A stretch of 64,000 bases of DNA from Granulicella mallensis MP5ACTX8 (GCF_000178955.2 NC_016631.1:5518001-5582000); one strand, 5' to 3'; positions 46,586 to 56,087 are shown, counted from the stretch's first letter. Translations and numbers: made by a program. The notes: generated by a model from the letters alone, not told the origin.

Positions 46586-48523
46586 TTACGGCTTCTGAGC
46601 GGGTTGCTTCGTGCCAGTGGTGAGATTCGCCTGCATCGGAGTCACAACCGGCGCTGCAGCTCCGATGAACTCGGTCAGAGCGTTGTTACGTGTGTTTGTG
46701 ACCCACACATTCCCGGCACCATCGATCGCAAGGCTTTGCGGCGATTTGAGACCTCCGGTATAGCCCGTGGAGCCGGAGAGAGCCACACCGGAAGGGTTGA
46801 ACTCGCTCAGAACGTCGTTACCTATGTTTGAAACCCACACATTCCCGGCACCATCGATCGCGATGGCTTCCGGCTCGTTGAGGCCTCCACCGGTATAGCC
46901 CGCGCTACCGGAGAGGGCCACACCGGAGGAGTTGAACTCGCTCACGCTGCCGGTCCCGTTTGCGACCCAGACCTCATTGGAGCCATCGACTGCAATCGCG
47001 ATCGGATCGACGAGACCACCACCGCTGTAATTGGATACGGCCATGCCTGCGGAGTTGAACTCGCTCACGGTGCCGCTACCCATGTTTGCGGCCCACACGT
47101 TATTAGAGCCATCGATCGCGACGCCGTCGGGGAGATTGACATTGTTGCCGGCGTGCGGGATGCCGACCGTTTCGGAGAAATCGAGCTCGGTCAGGGTGCT
47201 GTTAGAAAGGTTTGCCGTCCAATGATTGCCGAGCCCATCGATTGCAATGCTGGTCGGGCCGGCTATACCTGCGCCAGTGATCTCAGAGATGACCGCCCCC
47301 GAAGACGTAAACTTGGCCAGGTCGTTGCCAATGTTGCTTGTGACCCAGACAGTCCCGGAGTTATCGATCGCAATGCTGGTCGGGAGATTGAGAACGCCAG
47401 CACCGCTGTAGCCCGCGGAGCCGGAGATCGCCGCCCCCAAAGGACTGAGTTTGCTCAAGCTATTGACCAGATTGGCTGCCCAGACATTTCCGGAGCCATC
47501 GATCGCGACACAAAAGGGTTGGTTGAGACCGCCGCCGGTGTAGGAGACCGTCAGGGTGAAGTCATTGGCTGTAGTCAGGAACGGCTGGAAGGGACTGCCA
47601 TTATTTGCCAGGCCCAGCAGGCTGGAGACCTGGACTGCCGGATTGTGCGCAATATTCATCGCCGCCGCCACCGTATCGCTCGATGCCGAAGTATTGGTAT
47701 CCGTGAAGAGCGTAGCGCAGCCACTGGAACCAGGACCGGTTGAGTTGACGCAGCCTGCCAGGATGTCCGCCAGCGTGTTGATCTCGGTCACCGGAACGGT
47801 GCCGTTGCCCGCCGGGGTGGTCGCCAACGGCTGCCCTGTCGTCTGCCCCACGATGTTGAGCGCGGTGTTGAAGGCGTTGGTGATGCCGGTTCCCGCCAGA
47901 GCGTGTCCCGCTACAGCACTAGGGGCACCGATATGAGCGCCATCGATAGCAAAGCCCGAGAGAGCGTAGGCGGCAGCGACGGTTGTCACTTCGTTCATGT
48001 AGACGAACGGAATGTTGCCGATAGTGCTGCACGCGCCGACTACAGCCAACAGGCTCGCCGACGGATTGGGGACGGGAGTGGGATCCGTTCCTTCACCACC
48101 CGGCTGCGGATCGCCCTCCGTGGAGTAAAGATAAAGCAACTGATCATTGCCTGCGGTTGCCGTGCAGTTGACCGCCCCGGCAAGGCTGAAGTTGCCACCG
48201 GCGTCCGTAGTAACGTAGTGGCCAAACAAATCGGTCGGCAAGCTGCCCAGGGTCAGCACGTCCGTTGCAGCGGAGGCGTAACCACTGGTTCCAGCCGCCA
48301 GTAAATGGACGTGGCTGCCAAAGAGCGGCTGCTGCCCTCCGTGGGCGATGCCTTTGATACTGAACGAGGTCGCGGTAGAAGTGGCAGCGGAACCGCCGAA
48401 GTTCGCAGAGCATCCGCTCAAGGAGAGCACCATGCACGCCAAGGCCGGAGCAGCCAACCTGGGGGAGAGACCGGATCTTGCAGGGAACATGACTGATGCC
48501 GATACAGAGGCGCTATTTTTCAC
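46586..48523 (-). CDS. Exported propeller lipoprotein (NHL/SMP-30-like), copy 2
   Basis: 645 residues, the same plan as copy 1: GTG start, lipobox cysteine at residue 38, Ser/Thr/Ala-rich first half, NHL-like propeller in the second half. The first half is nearly identical to copy 1; the propeller repeats differ more, with several changes of loop sequence. The leader sequence up to about 45 bases before the start is also shared, so the duplication covered the promoter. No ligand can be named. Confidence 0.82.
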   Translation of the reverse strand: MKNSASVSASVMFPARSGLSPRLAAPALACMVLSLSGCSANFGGSAATSTATSFSIKGIAHGGQQPLFGSHVHLLAAGTSGYASAATDVLTLGSLPTDLFGHYVTTDAGGNFSLAGAVNCTATAGNDQLLYLYSTEGDPQPGGEGTDPTPVPNPSASLLAVVGACSTIGNIPFVYMNEVTTVAAAYALSGFAIDGAHIGAPSAVAGHALAGTGITNAFNTALNIVGQTTGQPLATTPAGNGTVPVTEINTLADILAGCVNSTGPGSSGCATLFTDTNTSASSDTVAAAMNIAHNPAVQVSSLLGLANNGSPFQPFLTTANDFTLTVSYTGGGLNQPFCVAIDGSGNVWAANLVNSLSKLSPLGAAISGSAGYSGAGVLNLPTSIAIDNSGTVWVTSNIGNDLAKFTSSGAVISEITGAGIAGPTSIAIDGLGNHWTANLSNSTLTELDFSETVGIPHAGNNVNLPDGVAIDGSNNVWAANMGSGTVSEFNSAGMAVSNYSGGGLVDPIAIAVDGSNEVWVANGTGSVSEFNSSGVALSGSAGYTGGGLNEPEAIAIDGAGNVWVSNIGNDVLSEFNPSGVALSGSTGYTGGLKSPQSLAIDGAGNVWVTNTRNNALTEFIGAAAPVVTPMQANLTTGTKQPAQKP

Positions 48524-48759
48524 TTTTCATTCCTTGGGTGAAATATCGTCAAGATCCATGCAGGCAACGGTCTTAAGTCCACCGTAGTGGAAGCCCGGAC
48601 AAACAGCATAAATTTCCTGATCTTGTACCTTGTACCCGAAAGAGGTTGGCGAATTCAAGGAAAACCTGCGGGATTTCTTCATAAATTACCCGGGAAATCC
48701 GTTGGAGTTACAGCGCGTAGGAACACTGCTCCCCTCTGTCCTGCAACGATCCGGTTCGA

Positions 48760-49368
48760 TTATTCGCCAAACGGGTGGGGCCCGGTGATCTTCCAGGATT
48801 TGCCGGCCATGAGTATCCAGGCATAGCGCATTCCAACGATAGCGAACAAGAGTTGCAGCGCCGCAAGGCTGAAATGCCCGACAAAGAGTTGGATCAGCGG
48901 CGCAAACAAGAACAGCGGATAGAACCAAAGAGGCACTTCATGCGATCCGACGAGAACCATGGTCGAAGCCAGAACGACCGCCATATAGGTCAACAACGCG
49001 GCCATCACCTGGTAACGGCGTCCACCGAAGCCATAGGAGCCAACGCGCATCGCCTTGCCAATGGCATAGCCGACACCGATCGCGGCGAAGACCATCCACG
49101 AGCCGCCGGTAAGCCGGTAGAGCGAGAAATAGACGAGACCTGACATCGCGGCGGCAAGGACTCCGGTAGCGATGGACCGCAGGAACACGCCCGAGGTATT
49201 CGCAGCCTGCATGGCACCCACGCGCGCAGCACACGGACCACAGACACGGTGCTGGTCCACGCTGAAGTACTCACCAGCCAGCCCGCGGGTGCAGAACTCG
49301 CAGTTCTCTGCGAGGGGAGCGGCGCTACCGTACTCGGCGCGATGGAAGTTAAGGGAATCGAGGGGCAT
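48760..49368 (-). CDS. Integral membrane protein with N-terminal zinc-ribbon-like motif
   Basis: 202 residues. Near the start (residues 23-42) come CEFC and CGPCA, two Cys pairs with a spacing that suits a zinc ribbon. Then about five membrane helices (about 64-84, 92-110, 118-138, 145-165, 170-190), with the motif VGYAIGKAMRVGSYGFGGRRYQV. The motif is shared with the next gene, which lacks the cysteines. Function unknown. Nine bases separate it from its upstream paralogue. Confidence 0.75.
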   Translation of the reverse strand: MPLDSLNFHRAEYGSAAPLAENCEFCTRGLAGEYFSVDQHRVCGPCAARVGAMQAANTSGVFLRSIATGVLAAAMSGLVYFSLYRLTGGSWMVFAAIGVGYAIGKAMRVGSYGFGGRRYQVMAALLTYMAVVLASTMVLVGSHEVPLWFYPLFLFAPLIQLFVGHFSLAALQLLFAIVGMRYAWILMAGKSWKITGPHPFGE

Positions 49369-49377
49369 CAGTTGATG

Positions 49378-49899
49378 TTACCGGGCAAACGGATGCCGCA
49401 CGGCTCCCGGCTCGCCAGAGGTCATGCGCCAGGCCGCGCGGAGTCCGATAAAGAGGATGAACAGGCCGAGGATCGCGCCACCGGGGGAATGCTGGAACTC
49501 GAGAAACGGTTTCATCAAGCCAAAGCGCCCAAGGAAGTACAGGACGCGCGGCGACAGGAGAATCCCTTGGTCTTTGATCTCCCACCACAGCAGAAGCGAG
49601 TTGCCAAAGGCTACTGCAAGACAGGTCAGGATGAGCGCTGCCACCTGGTAAGGACGCCCGCCGCGGCCATTGGAGCCCATCGTCATCGCCTTGGCGACGA
49701 GGTAAGCCACGCCAATGGAGAGATATCCGATCTGGATATGCGTAATCCCGATAAACGCAGCGTAGACGATTGCCCCCGCAATGGCGCCGGCGATGCCAAA
49801 AGCAATCGCGCGAAGAAAAATCGCCGAATCGAAGGCCGGAGGAACAGCGGGCGGACCGAGGTACTCTGCTTGATCGAAGGTCGGAGGAGTGAGGGACAT
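49378..49899 (-). CDS. Integral membrane protein, paralogue of the preceding gene
   Basis: 173 residues, with four or five membrane helices; VAYLVAKAMTMGSNGRGGRPYQVAALIL matches the conserved block of the 48760-49368 gene, but the N-terminal zinc-ribbon-like Cys pairs are absent. The pair probably arose by tandem duplication, with one copy gaining or losing the metal-binding part. They form a likely operon. Function unknown. Confidence 0.75.
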   Translation of the reverse strand: MSLTPPTFDQAEYLGPPAVPPAFDSAIFLRAIAFGIAGAIAGAIVYAAFIGITHIQIGYLSIGVAYLVAKAMTMGSNGRGGRPYQVAALILTCLAVAFGNSLLLWWEIKDQGILLSPRVLYFLGRFGLMKPFLEFQHSPGGAILGLFILFIGLRAAWRMTSGEPGAVRHPFAR

Positions 49900-50019
49900 G
49901 GCGGTTGCAGCGAAGAATACCAGAGTTGAGATCGCGGCTTCGTCAATTTCCTGAGATAACTGGGGAGTTTCAGGTCTCAGCCCTGTCTATCCCACAGTCG
50001 CCATGAGAAAATATAGTTG

Positions 50020-51657
50020 ATGATTTCCGTCTCTAATGTGACCATGCGCTACGGCGCAAAGCTGCTCTTCGAGGACGTCTCCGTGACGTTCACCACCGGC
50101 CGTCGCTACGGCCTGACCGGCCCCAACGGCGCTGGTAAATCCACCTTCATGAAGGTTCTGACCGGCGAGATCGATGCCCAGAAGGGCACCGTCGTCCGCC
50201 CCAAGAAGCTCGGCGTGCTGAAGCAGAACCAGTACGAGTTCGACGCCTATCGCGTCGTCGACACCGTCATTATGGGCAACAAGTCCCTATGGGCGGCGAT
50301 GGAAGAGCGCGAGATCATCTACAACAAGCCTGAGATGACCGATGAAGACGGCTCGCGGCTGGGTGAGCTCGAAGGCATCGTCGGCGATGAGGACGGCTAT
50401 GAGGCCGAGGCCAACGCCGCCGTCCTGCTCCAGGGTCTGGACATCCCCGATGAGCTCCATGACCGCAAGATGAGCGAACTGCAGGGCGGCCAGAAGGTGC
50501 GCGTGCTGCTGGCGCAGGCGTTGTTCGGCAATCCTCAGGCCTTGCTGCTGGACGAGCCTACGAACTATCTCGATCTCGAATCCATCCACTGGCTCGAGGA
50601 GTTTCTCAATCGCTACGACGGCACCGTCATCACCATCTCGCATGATCGGCACTTCCTCAATAATGTCTGCACACACATCGCCGACATCGACTACGAGACG
50701 ATCATCACCTACAACGGCGGCTACGACGACATGGTGCTGCAGAAGACCAGCGTCCGCACCCGCATCGAGAGCCAGAACGAGCAGCGCGAAAAGAAGATCG
50801 CTCAACTCAACGACTTCATCGCCCGCTTCTCGGCCGGTACGCGCTCCTCGCAGGTGAACTCGCGTAAGAAGGAAGTCGAGCGCCTGGCTACCAGCGAACT
50901 GGCTCGCTCCAACATCGCGCGCCCCTTCATTGCCTTCAAGATGGAGCGGCCCTCCGGCAAGAACGTTCTCGAGTTCGAGAAGGTCAACAAGTCCTACTCG
51001 CAGCCGGACGGCAAGACCGAGCACGTCATTAACAACTTCACGGCGTCTGTAAACCGTGGCGACAAGGTGGTTCTCATCGGCCGTAACGGCCAGGGCAAGA
51101 CCACGCTGCTAAAGGCCCTGCTGGCCAACGGTCCGGGTGTTGAGGAGAAGGACGTCTCGATCGACTCGGGCACCGTGAAGTGGGGCCACGAGGTACAGAT
51201 CGGCTACTTCGCGCAGGACCACAAGGGTTCCATCCAGCTCGGCATGACGGCCAGCGACTGGCTGCACCAGTACGATCCGAAGGCCACGAAGGAAGACATT
51301 CGCGGCATCCTCGGCCAGATGCTCTTCCGCGGCGAGGAAGGCCTGAAGAAGACCGACGCCCTCTCCGGCGGCGAGGCCGCGCGCCTGCTCTTCTGCAAGA
51401 TCATGCTGCAGAAGCCGAACGTGCTGGTGCTCGACGAACCGACGAACCATCTTGACCTAGAGAGCATCAACGCGCTCAACCAGGCGATCCAGAAGTACGA
51501 AGGCACGGTCTTCCTCGTCACGCACGATCAAGACCTGATCGAAGAGGCGGGTACGCGCATCTGGCACTTCGAAGGCGGCCCCACCGACTTCCGCATCACC
51601 GATCACAAGGGACCGTACGAGGAGTATCAAGAGCAGCTCAAGATGACTGCGAAATAA
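50020..51657 (+). CDS. ybiT: ABC-F family ATPase, YbiT type
   Basis: A soluble ATPase with two ABC domains and no membrane part; ABC-F proteins bind the ribosome and free stalled complexes or confer antibiotic protection. 545 residues. The first Walker A is GPNGAGKS (34-41), with signature LQGGQKVRVLLAQALF and Walker B LLLDEPTNYLDL; the second domain has GRNGQGKT, ALSGGEAARLL and LVLDEPTNHLDL. The motifs RYGAKLLFEDVSV and DTVIMGNKSLW follow E. coli YbiT closely. No Shine-Dalgarno is obvious. A good terminator follows. Confidence 0.93.
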   Translation: MISVSNVTMRYGAKLLFEDVSVTFTTGRRYGLTGPNGAGKSTFMKVLTGEIDAQKGTVVRPKKLGVLKQNQYEFDAYRVVDTVIMGNKSLWAAMEEREIIYNKPEMTDEDGSRLGELEGIVGDEDGYEAEANAAVLLQGLDIPDELHDRKMSELQGGQKVRVLLAQALFGNPQALLLDEPTNYLDLESIHWLEEFLNRYDGTVITISHDRHFLNNVCTHIADIDYETIITYNGGYDDMVLQKTSVRTRIESQNEQREKKIAQLNDFIARFSAGTRSSQVNSRKKEVERLATSELARSNIARPFIAFKMERPSGKNVLEFEKVNKSYSQPDGKTEHVINNFTASVNRGDKVVLIGRNGQGKTTLLKALLANGPGVEEKDVSIDSGTVKWGHEVQIGYFAQDHKGSIQLGMTASDWLHQYDPKATKEDIRGILGQMLFRGEEGLKKTDALSGGEAARLLFCKIMLQKPNVLVLDEPTNHLDLESINALNQAIQKYEGTVFLVTHDQDLIEEAGTRIWHFEGGPTDFRITDHKGPYEEYQEQLKMTAK

Positions 51658-51672
51658 CTCCTACCCCTTCTG

Positions 51673-51712
51673 CAAGAACAGGTCTGCGCAGTAGACCTGT
51701 TCTTGTTGTTGT
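51673..51712 (+). terminator. Intrinsic terminator of the ABC-F gene
   Basis: CAAGAACAGGTCT (51673-51685) pairs perfectly with AGACCTGTTCTTG (51693-51705), followed by a T-rich tail (TTGTTGTTTTTC). Confidence 0.88.
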
Positions 51713-51913
51713 TTTTCTGGTTGTCATTCCCGCAGGGAATCTGCTGTCTGTCGGCACAACACCGATATTTTGTGAAAACGTTGGCCAGGGCAAGGCTCGC
51801 ACCATGCCCTGGTCCTCTATGCATGCAGGAAGAATTGTCAGGGTACGAACAAACAGCAGATTCCCTCCGGGAATGACAACCAGAAAAGCAACAACTAGAA
51901 AAGCAACAGCAAA
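51706..51913. repeat. Facing pair of REP-like elements (family 1)
   Basis: Left arm 51706-51752 (GTTTTTCTGGTTGTCATTCC, CGCAGGGAATCTGCTGTC) and inverted right arm 51849-51913 (ACAGCAGATTCCCTCCGGGA, ATGACAACCAGAAAAGCAAC). The right arm is nearly the same as the elements inside mutM and rnr. The 333-base gap before the histidine kinase holds little else. Confidence 0.88.
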
Positions 51914-51990
51914 GACATCGCCACCTGATTCTTCGCCCCTCCCCGCACAACCGTTGCCGCGTTCCAGCAGTCTGATAGCTTGGAACCTGT

Positions 51991-53409
51991 ATGAAGAAGA
52001 GCAGCGTATACCGCCTCTTGATGACGGGCGCGATCCTTGTTGTAGCGCTGAATACGTGGATGGTCGGACGGGCGCTGAATAAGCTGTTCACGACGCAGGG
52101 CTGGCTGTCGCAGACCCTGGACGTTTTGTCGCACACCGAGAACCTGGCCCTGAATATGCGCTCGGCCGATAGCGCTGTCCGAGGATATATCCTCACGGGC
52201 TCACCCACCTTCGAGAGGCAGTATCATGCCTCGTCCCAGGGCGTGTTCGCGGAGCTCGACCAGGTCCAACGCCTCACGGCCGACAGCGTTACACAGCAGC
52301 AGCGCATCGCGTTCCTGCGCACCCGTGTGGCTGCCAAGATGGGAACGCTCGACGCGGCCAATGCAATGCGCACCGGCAACGCTCGAGCCCCAATCGAACC
52401 GGCACTGCTCGAGCCCCTGCTCACCGACTTTCCCGGCGGTGGCCAGAGCGTCTCCTACGCTATCAGCCAGATCGAATCCGAAGAGCATCGCCTGCTCATC
52501 GACCGCACGCGTGAGACGAAGAATGCCAGCCAGGAGGTGTGGATCAGCTTTATCGCTATCTCCCTGCTCGACATCCTTCTGATCGCAGCCGCCTTCGAAC
52601 AACTGGTCCGCGCCCACCGCAGCCATCTCCAGATCGCCGAAGGAGCGGCCTCCATCGAGGCTCTCAACAATGAACTGACGCGGGTCAACACCGAACTCGA
52701 AGCCCGCGTGGAGGAGAGGACCCAGGAGTTGGCCCAGTCCAACCAGGAGCTTGAGGCCTTCAGCTATTCCGTCTCGCACGACCTGCGCGCTCCCCTGCGC
52801 ACCATCGATGGATTTTCCCTGGCGCTGATGGAGGACTTTGCTGAGAACCTGAACGATGAAGGCCGTGACTACATCGCGCGCATCCGCAATGGAGTACAGC
52901 GCATGGGCATGCTGATCGATTCCCTGCTGCAGCTCTCGCGCGTGACCCGTTCCGAGGTCCATCGCGAGCGCATCGATCTCTCCCAGCTTGCCACCCTGGT
53001 GTTCGATGAGCTGGCCGCCGGCGATCCCGACCGAAAGATTCAGTTCATCCCCCAGCCGGGAGTCCTGGCACAAGCCGATCCGCGCTTGGTGCGTATTGCG
53101 CTGGAAAACCTGATCGGCAACGCCTGGAAATTTACCTCACGGACCACAGACGCACGCATCGAGTTCGGCAGTGACGTGCGGGAGGACGTCACCGTATACT
53201 TCATTCGGGACAACGGTGCGGGCTTCGACATGCAATACGTCGACCGTCTGTTCACAGCCTTCCAGCGCCTGCACGGGGATCGCGATTTTAAAGGCTCCGG
53301 TATCGGCCTGGCGACCGTCTCACGTATTATCCGCCGGCATCAGGGTTCGATCTGGGCTGAGAGCGAACTTGGCCACGGCGCAACCTTTTTCTTCAGCCTC
53401 GCCGCGTGA
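51991..53409 (+). CDS. Membrane sensor histidine kinase with CHASE3-like domain
   Basis: 472 residues. Membrane segment 1 at about 7-27, then an extracellular CHASE3-like helical sensor (SADSAVRGYILTGSPTF is typical) to about 185, membrane segment 2 at about 188-208. Coiled-coil linker, then the HisKA phosphoacceptor His263 in SVSHDLRAPLRTIDGF. The HATPase domain has NLIGNAWKFTS (N box), DNGAGFD (G1) and GSGIGLATV (G2). First of a three-gene signalling cluster; the signal is unknown. Confidence 0.9.
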   Translation: MKKSSVYRLLMTGAILVVALNTWMVGRALNKLFTTQGWLSQTLDVLSHTENLALNMRSADSAVRGYILTGSPTFERQYHASSQGVFAELDQVQRLTADSVTQQQRIAFLRTRVAAKMGTLDAANAMRTGNARAPIEPALLEPLLTDFPGGGQSVSYAISQIESEEHRLLIDRTRETKNASQEVWISFIAISLLDILLIAAAFEQLVRAHRSHLQIAEGAASIEALNNELTRVNTELEARVEERTQELAQSNQELEAFSYSVSHDLRAPLRTIDGFSLALMEDFAENLNDEGRDYIARIRNGVQRMGMLIDSLLQLSRVTRSEVHRERIDLSQLATLVFDELAAGDPDRKIQFIPQPGVLAQADPRLVRIALENLIGNAWKFTSRTTDARIEFGSDVREDVTVYFIRDNGAGFDMQYVDRLFTAFQRLHGDRDFKGSGIGLATVSRIIRRHQGSIWAESELGHGATFFFSLAA

Positions 53410-53455
53410 TGCCCTCTGGGCCCCGCGGCGCGCACCGTTATAGGAAGGGATTTGA

Positions 53456-53875
53456 TTGGCTATGATTCTCCTGGTAGAAGACGATCCGGACCACGAAGCA
53501 CTGGCCATGAGAGCGCTTCGCAAAGCCAACGTGGCCAATGAGATTCGCGTTGCGCGCGATGGCACCGAAGCCATCGAATATCTCAACGGCATCGCCACCG
53601 GAAACCCCATACCCCAGCTTGTGCTGCTCGACCTCAAGCTGCCCAAGGTCGATGGCCTCGAGGTGCTGCGCACCATTCGCGCGTCCGATAAGACAGCCAT
53701 TTTGCCCGTGGTCGTGCTGACCTCGTCGGACGAAGAGCGCGACATCGTCGCCAGCTATCGCCTTGGCGTGAACAGCTATATCCGCAAGCCCGTAAACTTT
53801 ACCGACTTCGCCGAGGCAACGAAACAGCTCGGCATGTATTGGTTGTTGCTGAATCAATGCCCACCGTCGCAATAA
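53456..53875 (+). CDS. Single-domain response regulator (Rcp1-like)
   Basis: 139 residues, a receiver domain only: acidic EDDP at 8-11, phosphoacceptor Asp59 in LVLLDLKLP, VLTSSDEE and YIRKPV for the conserved Thr/Ser and Lys. No output domain. The RNHxxxEAL-like start resembles the regulators paired with bacterial phytochromes. TTG 53456 is five bases from GAAGGGA and the likely start; ATG 53462 is eleven bases away. The next gene overlaps its end by 19 bases. Confidence 0.9.
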   Translation: MAMILLVEDDPDHEALAMRALRKANVANEIRVARDGTEAIEYLNGIATGNPIPQLVLLDLKLPKVDGLEVLRTIRASDKTAILPVVVLTSSDEERDIVASYRLGVNSYIRKPVNFTDFAEATKQLGMYWLLLNQCPPSQ

Positions 53876-55392
53876 ACCCCGAAGCGCTGCTACGTGTCCT
53901 CATCATCGAGGACTACGAAGAGGACGCGCTGTTGCTCCAACGCCATCTCGCACGCGCGGGATATAAGGTCGACGCGCGCCGCATCGAGACGGCTGCGGAG
54001 CTGAAGGCCGCCCTGGAAGAGCCCGCGGCCTGGGATCTCGTTATCGCCGACTACACGCTGCCGACCTTCGGCGCGCGCGATGCCCTGAAGCTGATTCAGA
54101 AGAGCGGCATAGACCTTCCCTTCATCATCGTGTCGGGCACGATCGACGAGGTCTCGGCCGTCAATGCCATGCGCGCCGGGGCACACGACTATGTGCTGAA
54201 GGGCCACCTCGAACGCCTGCTCCCGGCCATCGAACGCGAACTGGCGGATTCGGCCCTGCGCCAGGAGCGGCTGCGCACCGAGGCGGAGTTGCGCCTCGCC
54301 CAGCAGCGCTTCTCGGCGACCTTCAATCAGGCTGCGGTCGGCATGGCCCACACCTCCATCGAAGGACGCTTCCTGCTGGTCAATCAGCGTTTAGCCGGCA
54401 TGCTGGGAGAGCCCATCGACAAGCTGCTGGCACTGCAGTTGCGTGACTTCCTGCTGGCATCCGAACGCGAGCTGGACCGCACCATCCATGCCGAACTGAT
54501 CTCGGGAGGAAGAAGCGGCTATCGCGTGGAGCGCACCCTCATCCGCCACGATGGCTCGACCTTTCCCGCGCAACTGACCGCTTCCCTGCTCAAACCGGAC
54601 GGCCATCTTCACCCCACGGTGCTGTGGGTCGTGGAAGATATCTCCGCGCGTAAGGCCGCGGAGAAAGAGACCACCGAGCTGATGACGAGGCTCATCAACT
54701 CCGAGCGATTGGCTGCCGCCGGGCGCATGGCCAACACGCTCGCGCACGAGATCAACAATCCTCTCGAAGCGCTGACCAACCTCTTCTACCTGCTGCAGAC
54801 GCATGAAGACCTGCCCTCACAATCACGCGAGCTGGTCGAGATCGCCGCGAGAGAGATCGAACGCGTGGGTCATATTACGCGCTCGACGCTGAGCTTCTAT
54901 CGCAAGCTACCCGGTCGCACCATCGATCTGCGCACCATGCTCGAAGAGGTCGTCCAGCTCTTCCAGTCGCGCGCGCGCCAGCACAATGTAAAGATCAACA
55001 CTCGCTATGCGGACGACACGAGTTCCGTGCACTACGATCCGGCGCTGCGACAGGTCTTCGCTAACCTGGTCGGCAACGCCCTGGAGGCCATGGAAGGACG
55101 CAGCGGCAGCATTACCGTGCGCGCCCGCCTGGCAGGCGGCTTCGCCGCGGTGACCGTCTCCGATACTGGACATGGCATCGACCAGGCTAATCTGCAAGCG
55201 ATCTTCGAACCGTTCTTTACCACCAAGGGCGAACGCGGCACCGGACTTGGGCTCTGGGTGACGCGTGGCATCGTCGAAGAACAGGGCGGAACGTTGCGGC
55301 TGCGTTCCTGCATCTCGGGCAAACGAGGTACAACGATCCGCATTCGACTACCGATCAATGCACCGGCCAAAATCATTCCAGCGCTATTGTGA
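53857..55392 (+). CDS. REC-PAS-histidine kinase
   Basis: 511 residues. N-terminal receiver with phosphoacceptor Asp65 in LVIADYTLP, SGT, and the lysine in VLKGH; a PAS domain at about 145-262 (FNQAAVGMAHTSIEGRFLLVNQ); a HisKA domain with His297 in NTLAHEINNPLEAL; and an ATPase domain with N, G1 (DTGHGID), F (PFFTTK) and G2 (GTGLGLW) boxes. ATG 53857 overlaps the previous gene by 19 bases; there is no clear ribosome site, so coupling is likely. No DNA-binding partner is near. Confidence 0.9.
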   Translation: MPTVAINPEALLRVLIIEDYEEDALLLQRHLARAGYKVDARRIETAAELKAALEEPAAWDLVIADYTLPTFGARDALKLIQKSGIDLPFIIVSGTIDEVSAVNAMRAGAHDYVLKGHLERLLPAIERELADSALRQERLRTEAELRLAQQRFSATFNQAAVGMAHTSIEGRFLLVNQRLAGMLGEPIDKLLALQLRDFLLASERELDRTIHAELISGGRSGYRVERTLIRHDGSTFPAQLTASLLKPDGHLHPTVLWVVEDISARKAAEKETTELMTRLINSERLAAAGRMANTLAHEINNPLEALTNLFYLLQTHEDLPSQSRELVEIAAREIERVGHITRSTLSFYRKLPGRTIDLRTMLEEVVQLFQSRARQHNVKINTRYADDTSSVHYDPALRQVFANLVGNALEAMEGRSGSITVRARLAGGFAAVTVSDTGHGIDQANLQAIFEPFFTTKGERGTGLGLWVTRGIVEEQGGTLRLRSCISGKRGTTIRIRLPINAPAKIIPALL

Positions 55393-55588
55393 TTTGAGAT
55401 CGGTCGAGCCTGGGATGTGTCGCCGATTGCACCTGGAGTCCGGTCGAACCGTGCAGTCAGCCTGTTGAGGTCGGAAACGGAAGGTCATGGCTGATCTTCG
55501 TACCCTTTTCTCGCCCTGCCTTTGGCGATGATGTTTGCATTGTGCCCTTATGGTCCATGTACTTCATGAATCCGAACACAACAGGCAG

Positions 55589-55594
55589 TAGAAT
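55589..55594 (+). promoter_or_regulatory. -10-like TAGAAT, six bases before the DUF2237 start
   Basis: TAGAAT (five of six to TATAAT), cgtgcc, ATG 55601; no Shine-Dalgarno. One of the stronger members of the leaderless set. Confidence 0.5.
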
Positions 55595-55600
55595 CGTGCC

Positions 55601-55999
55601 ATGGCACAAAGCTACCAGCTCTCGCCCCAAAAGAATGTTCTCGGCCAGCCGATAGAAGCCTGCGGCCTTGATCCTCTGACCGGCTTCTATCGCGACGGCT
55701 GCTGCAATACCGGACCGAACGATCTTGGCGTACACACGGTGTGCTGCATCGTAACGGAGACCTTCCTCGCGGCCTCCGCGCGGCTGGGCAACGACCTCTC
55801 GACACCGATGCCGCACTACGGCTTTCCGGGATTAAAGCCGGGCGACCGCTGGTGCGTCTGCGCGGCAAGATGGCTGCAGGTACAACAAGCCGGAGCTGCC
55901 TGCCCGGTTGTTCTGGAAGCCACGCACGAGGCCACGCTCGAGATCGTACCTTTCGATATTCTGCTGCAGTTCGCCGTCATCCCCGAGACCCTGCACTAA
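55601..55999 (+). CDS. DUF2237 family protein
   Basis: 132 residues. NVLGQPIEACGLDPLTGFYRDGCCNTGPNDLGVHTVC opens the protein, and LKPGDRWCVCAARWLQ and ATHEATLEIV follow, all as in DUF2237; the six or so conserved cysteines suggest a metal site. Function unknown. Convergent with the TonB-dependent receptor and separated from it by a strong shared terminator. Confidence 0.9.
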   Translation: MAQSYQLSPQKNVLGQPIEACGLDPLTGFYRDGCCNTGPNDLGVHTVCCIVTETFLAASARLGNDLSTPMPHYGFPGLKPGDRWCVCAARWLQVQQAGAACPVVLEATHEATLEIVPFDILLQFAVIPETLH

Positions 56000-56035
56000 G
56001 CTTCGGAGTGTAGATCGAACGGATAAATCCTCAAA

Positions 56036-56075
56036 CAAAACGAACGGCCCGGATCGCTCCGGGCCGTTCGTTTTG
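56036..56075. terminator. Bidirectional intrinsic terminator
   Basis: 56036-56053 and 56058-56075 are exact reverse complements (CAAAACGAACGGCCCGGA). The stem ends in A-run and T-run, so it works for both the DUF2237 gene and the TonB-dependent receptor. Confidence 0.9.
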
Positions 56076-56087
56076 CTGCGCTGAGGG

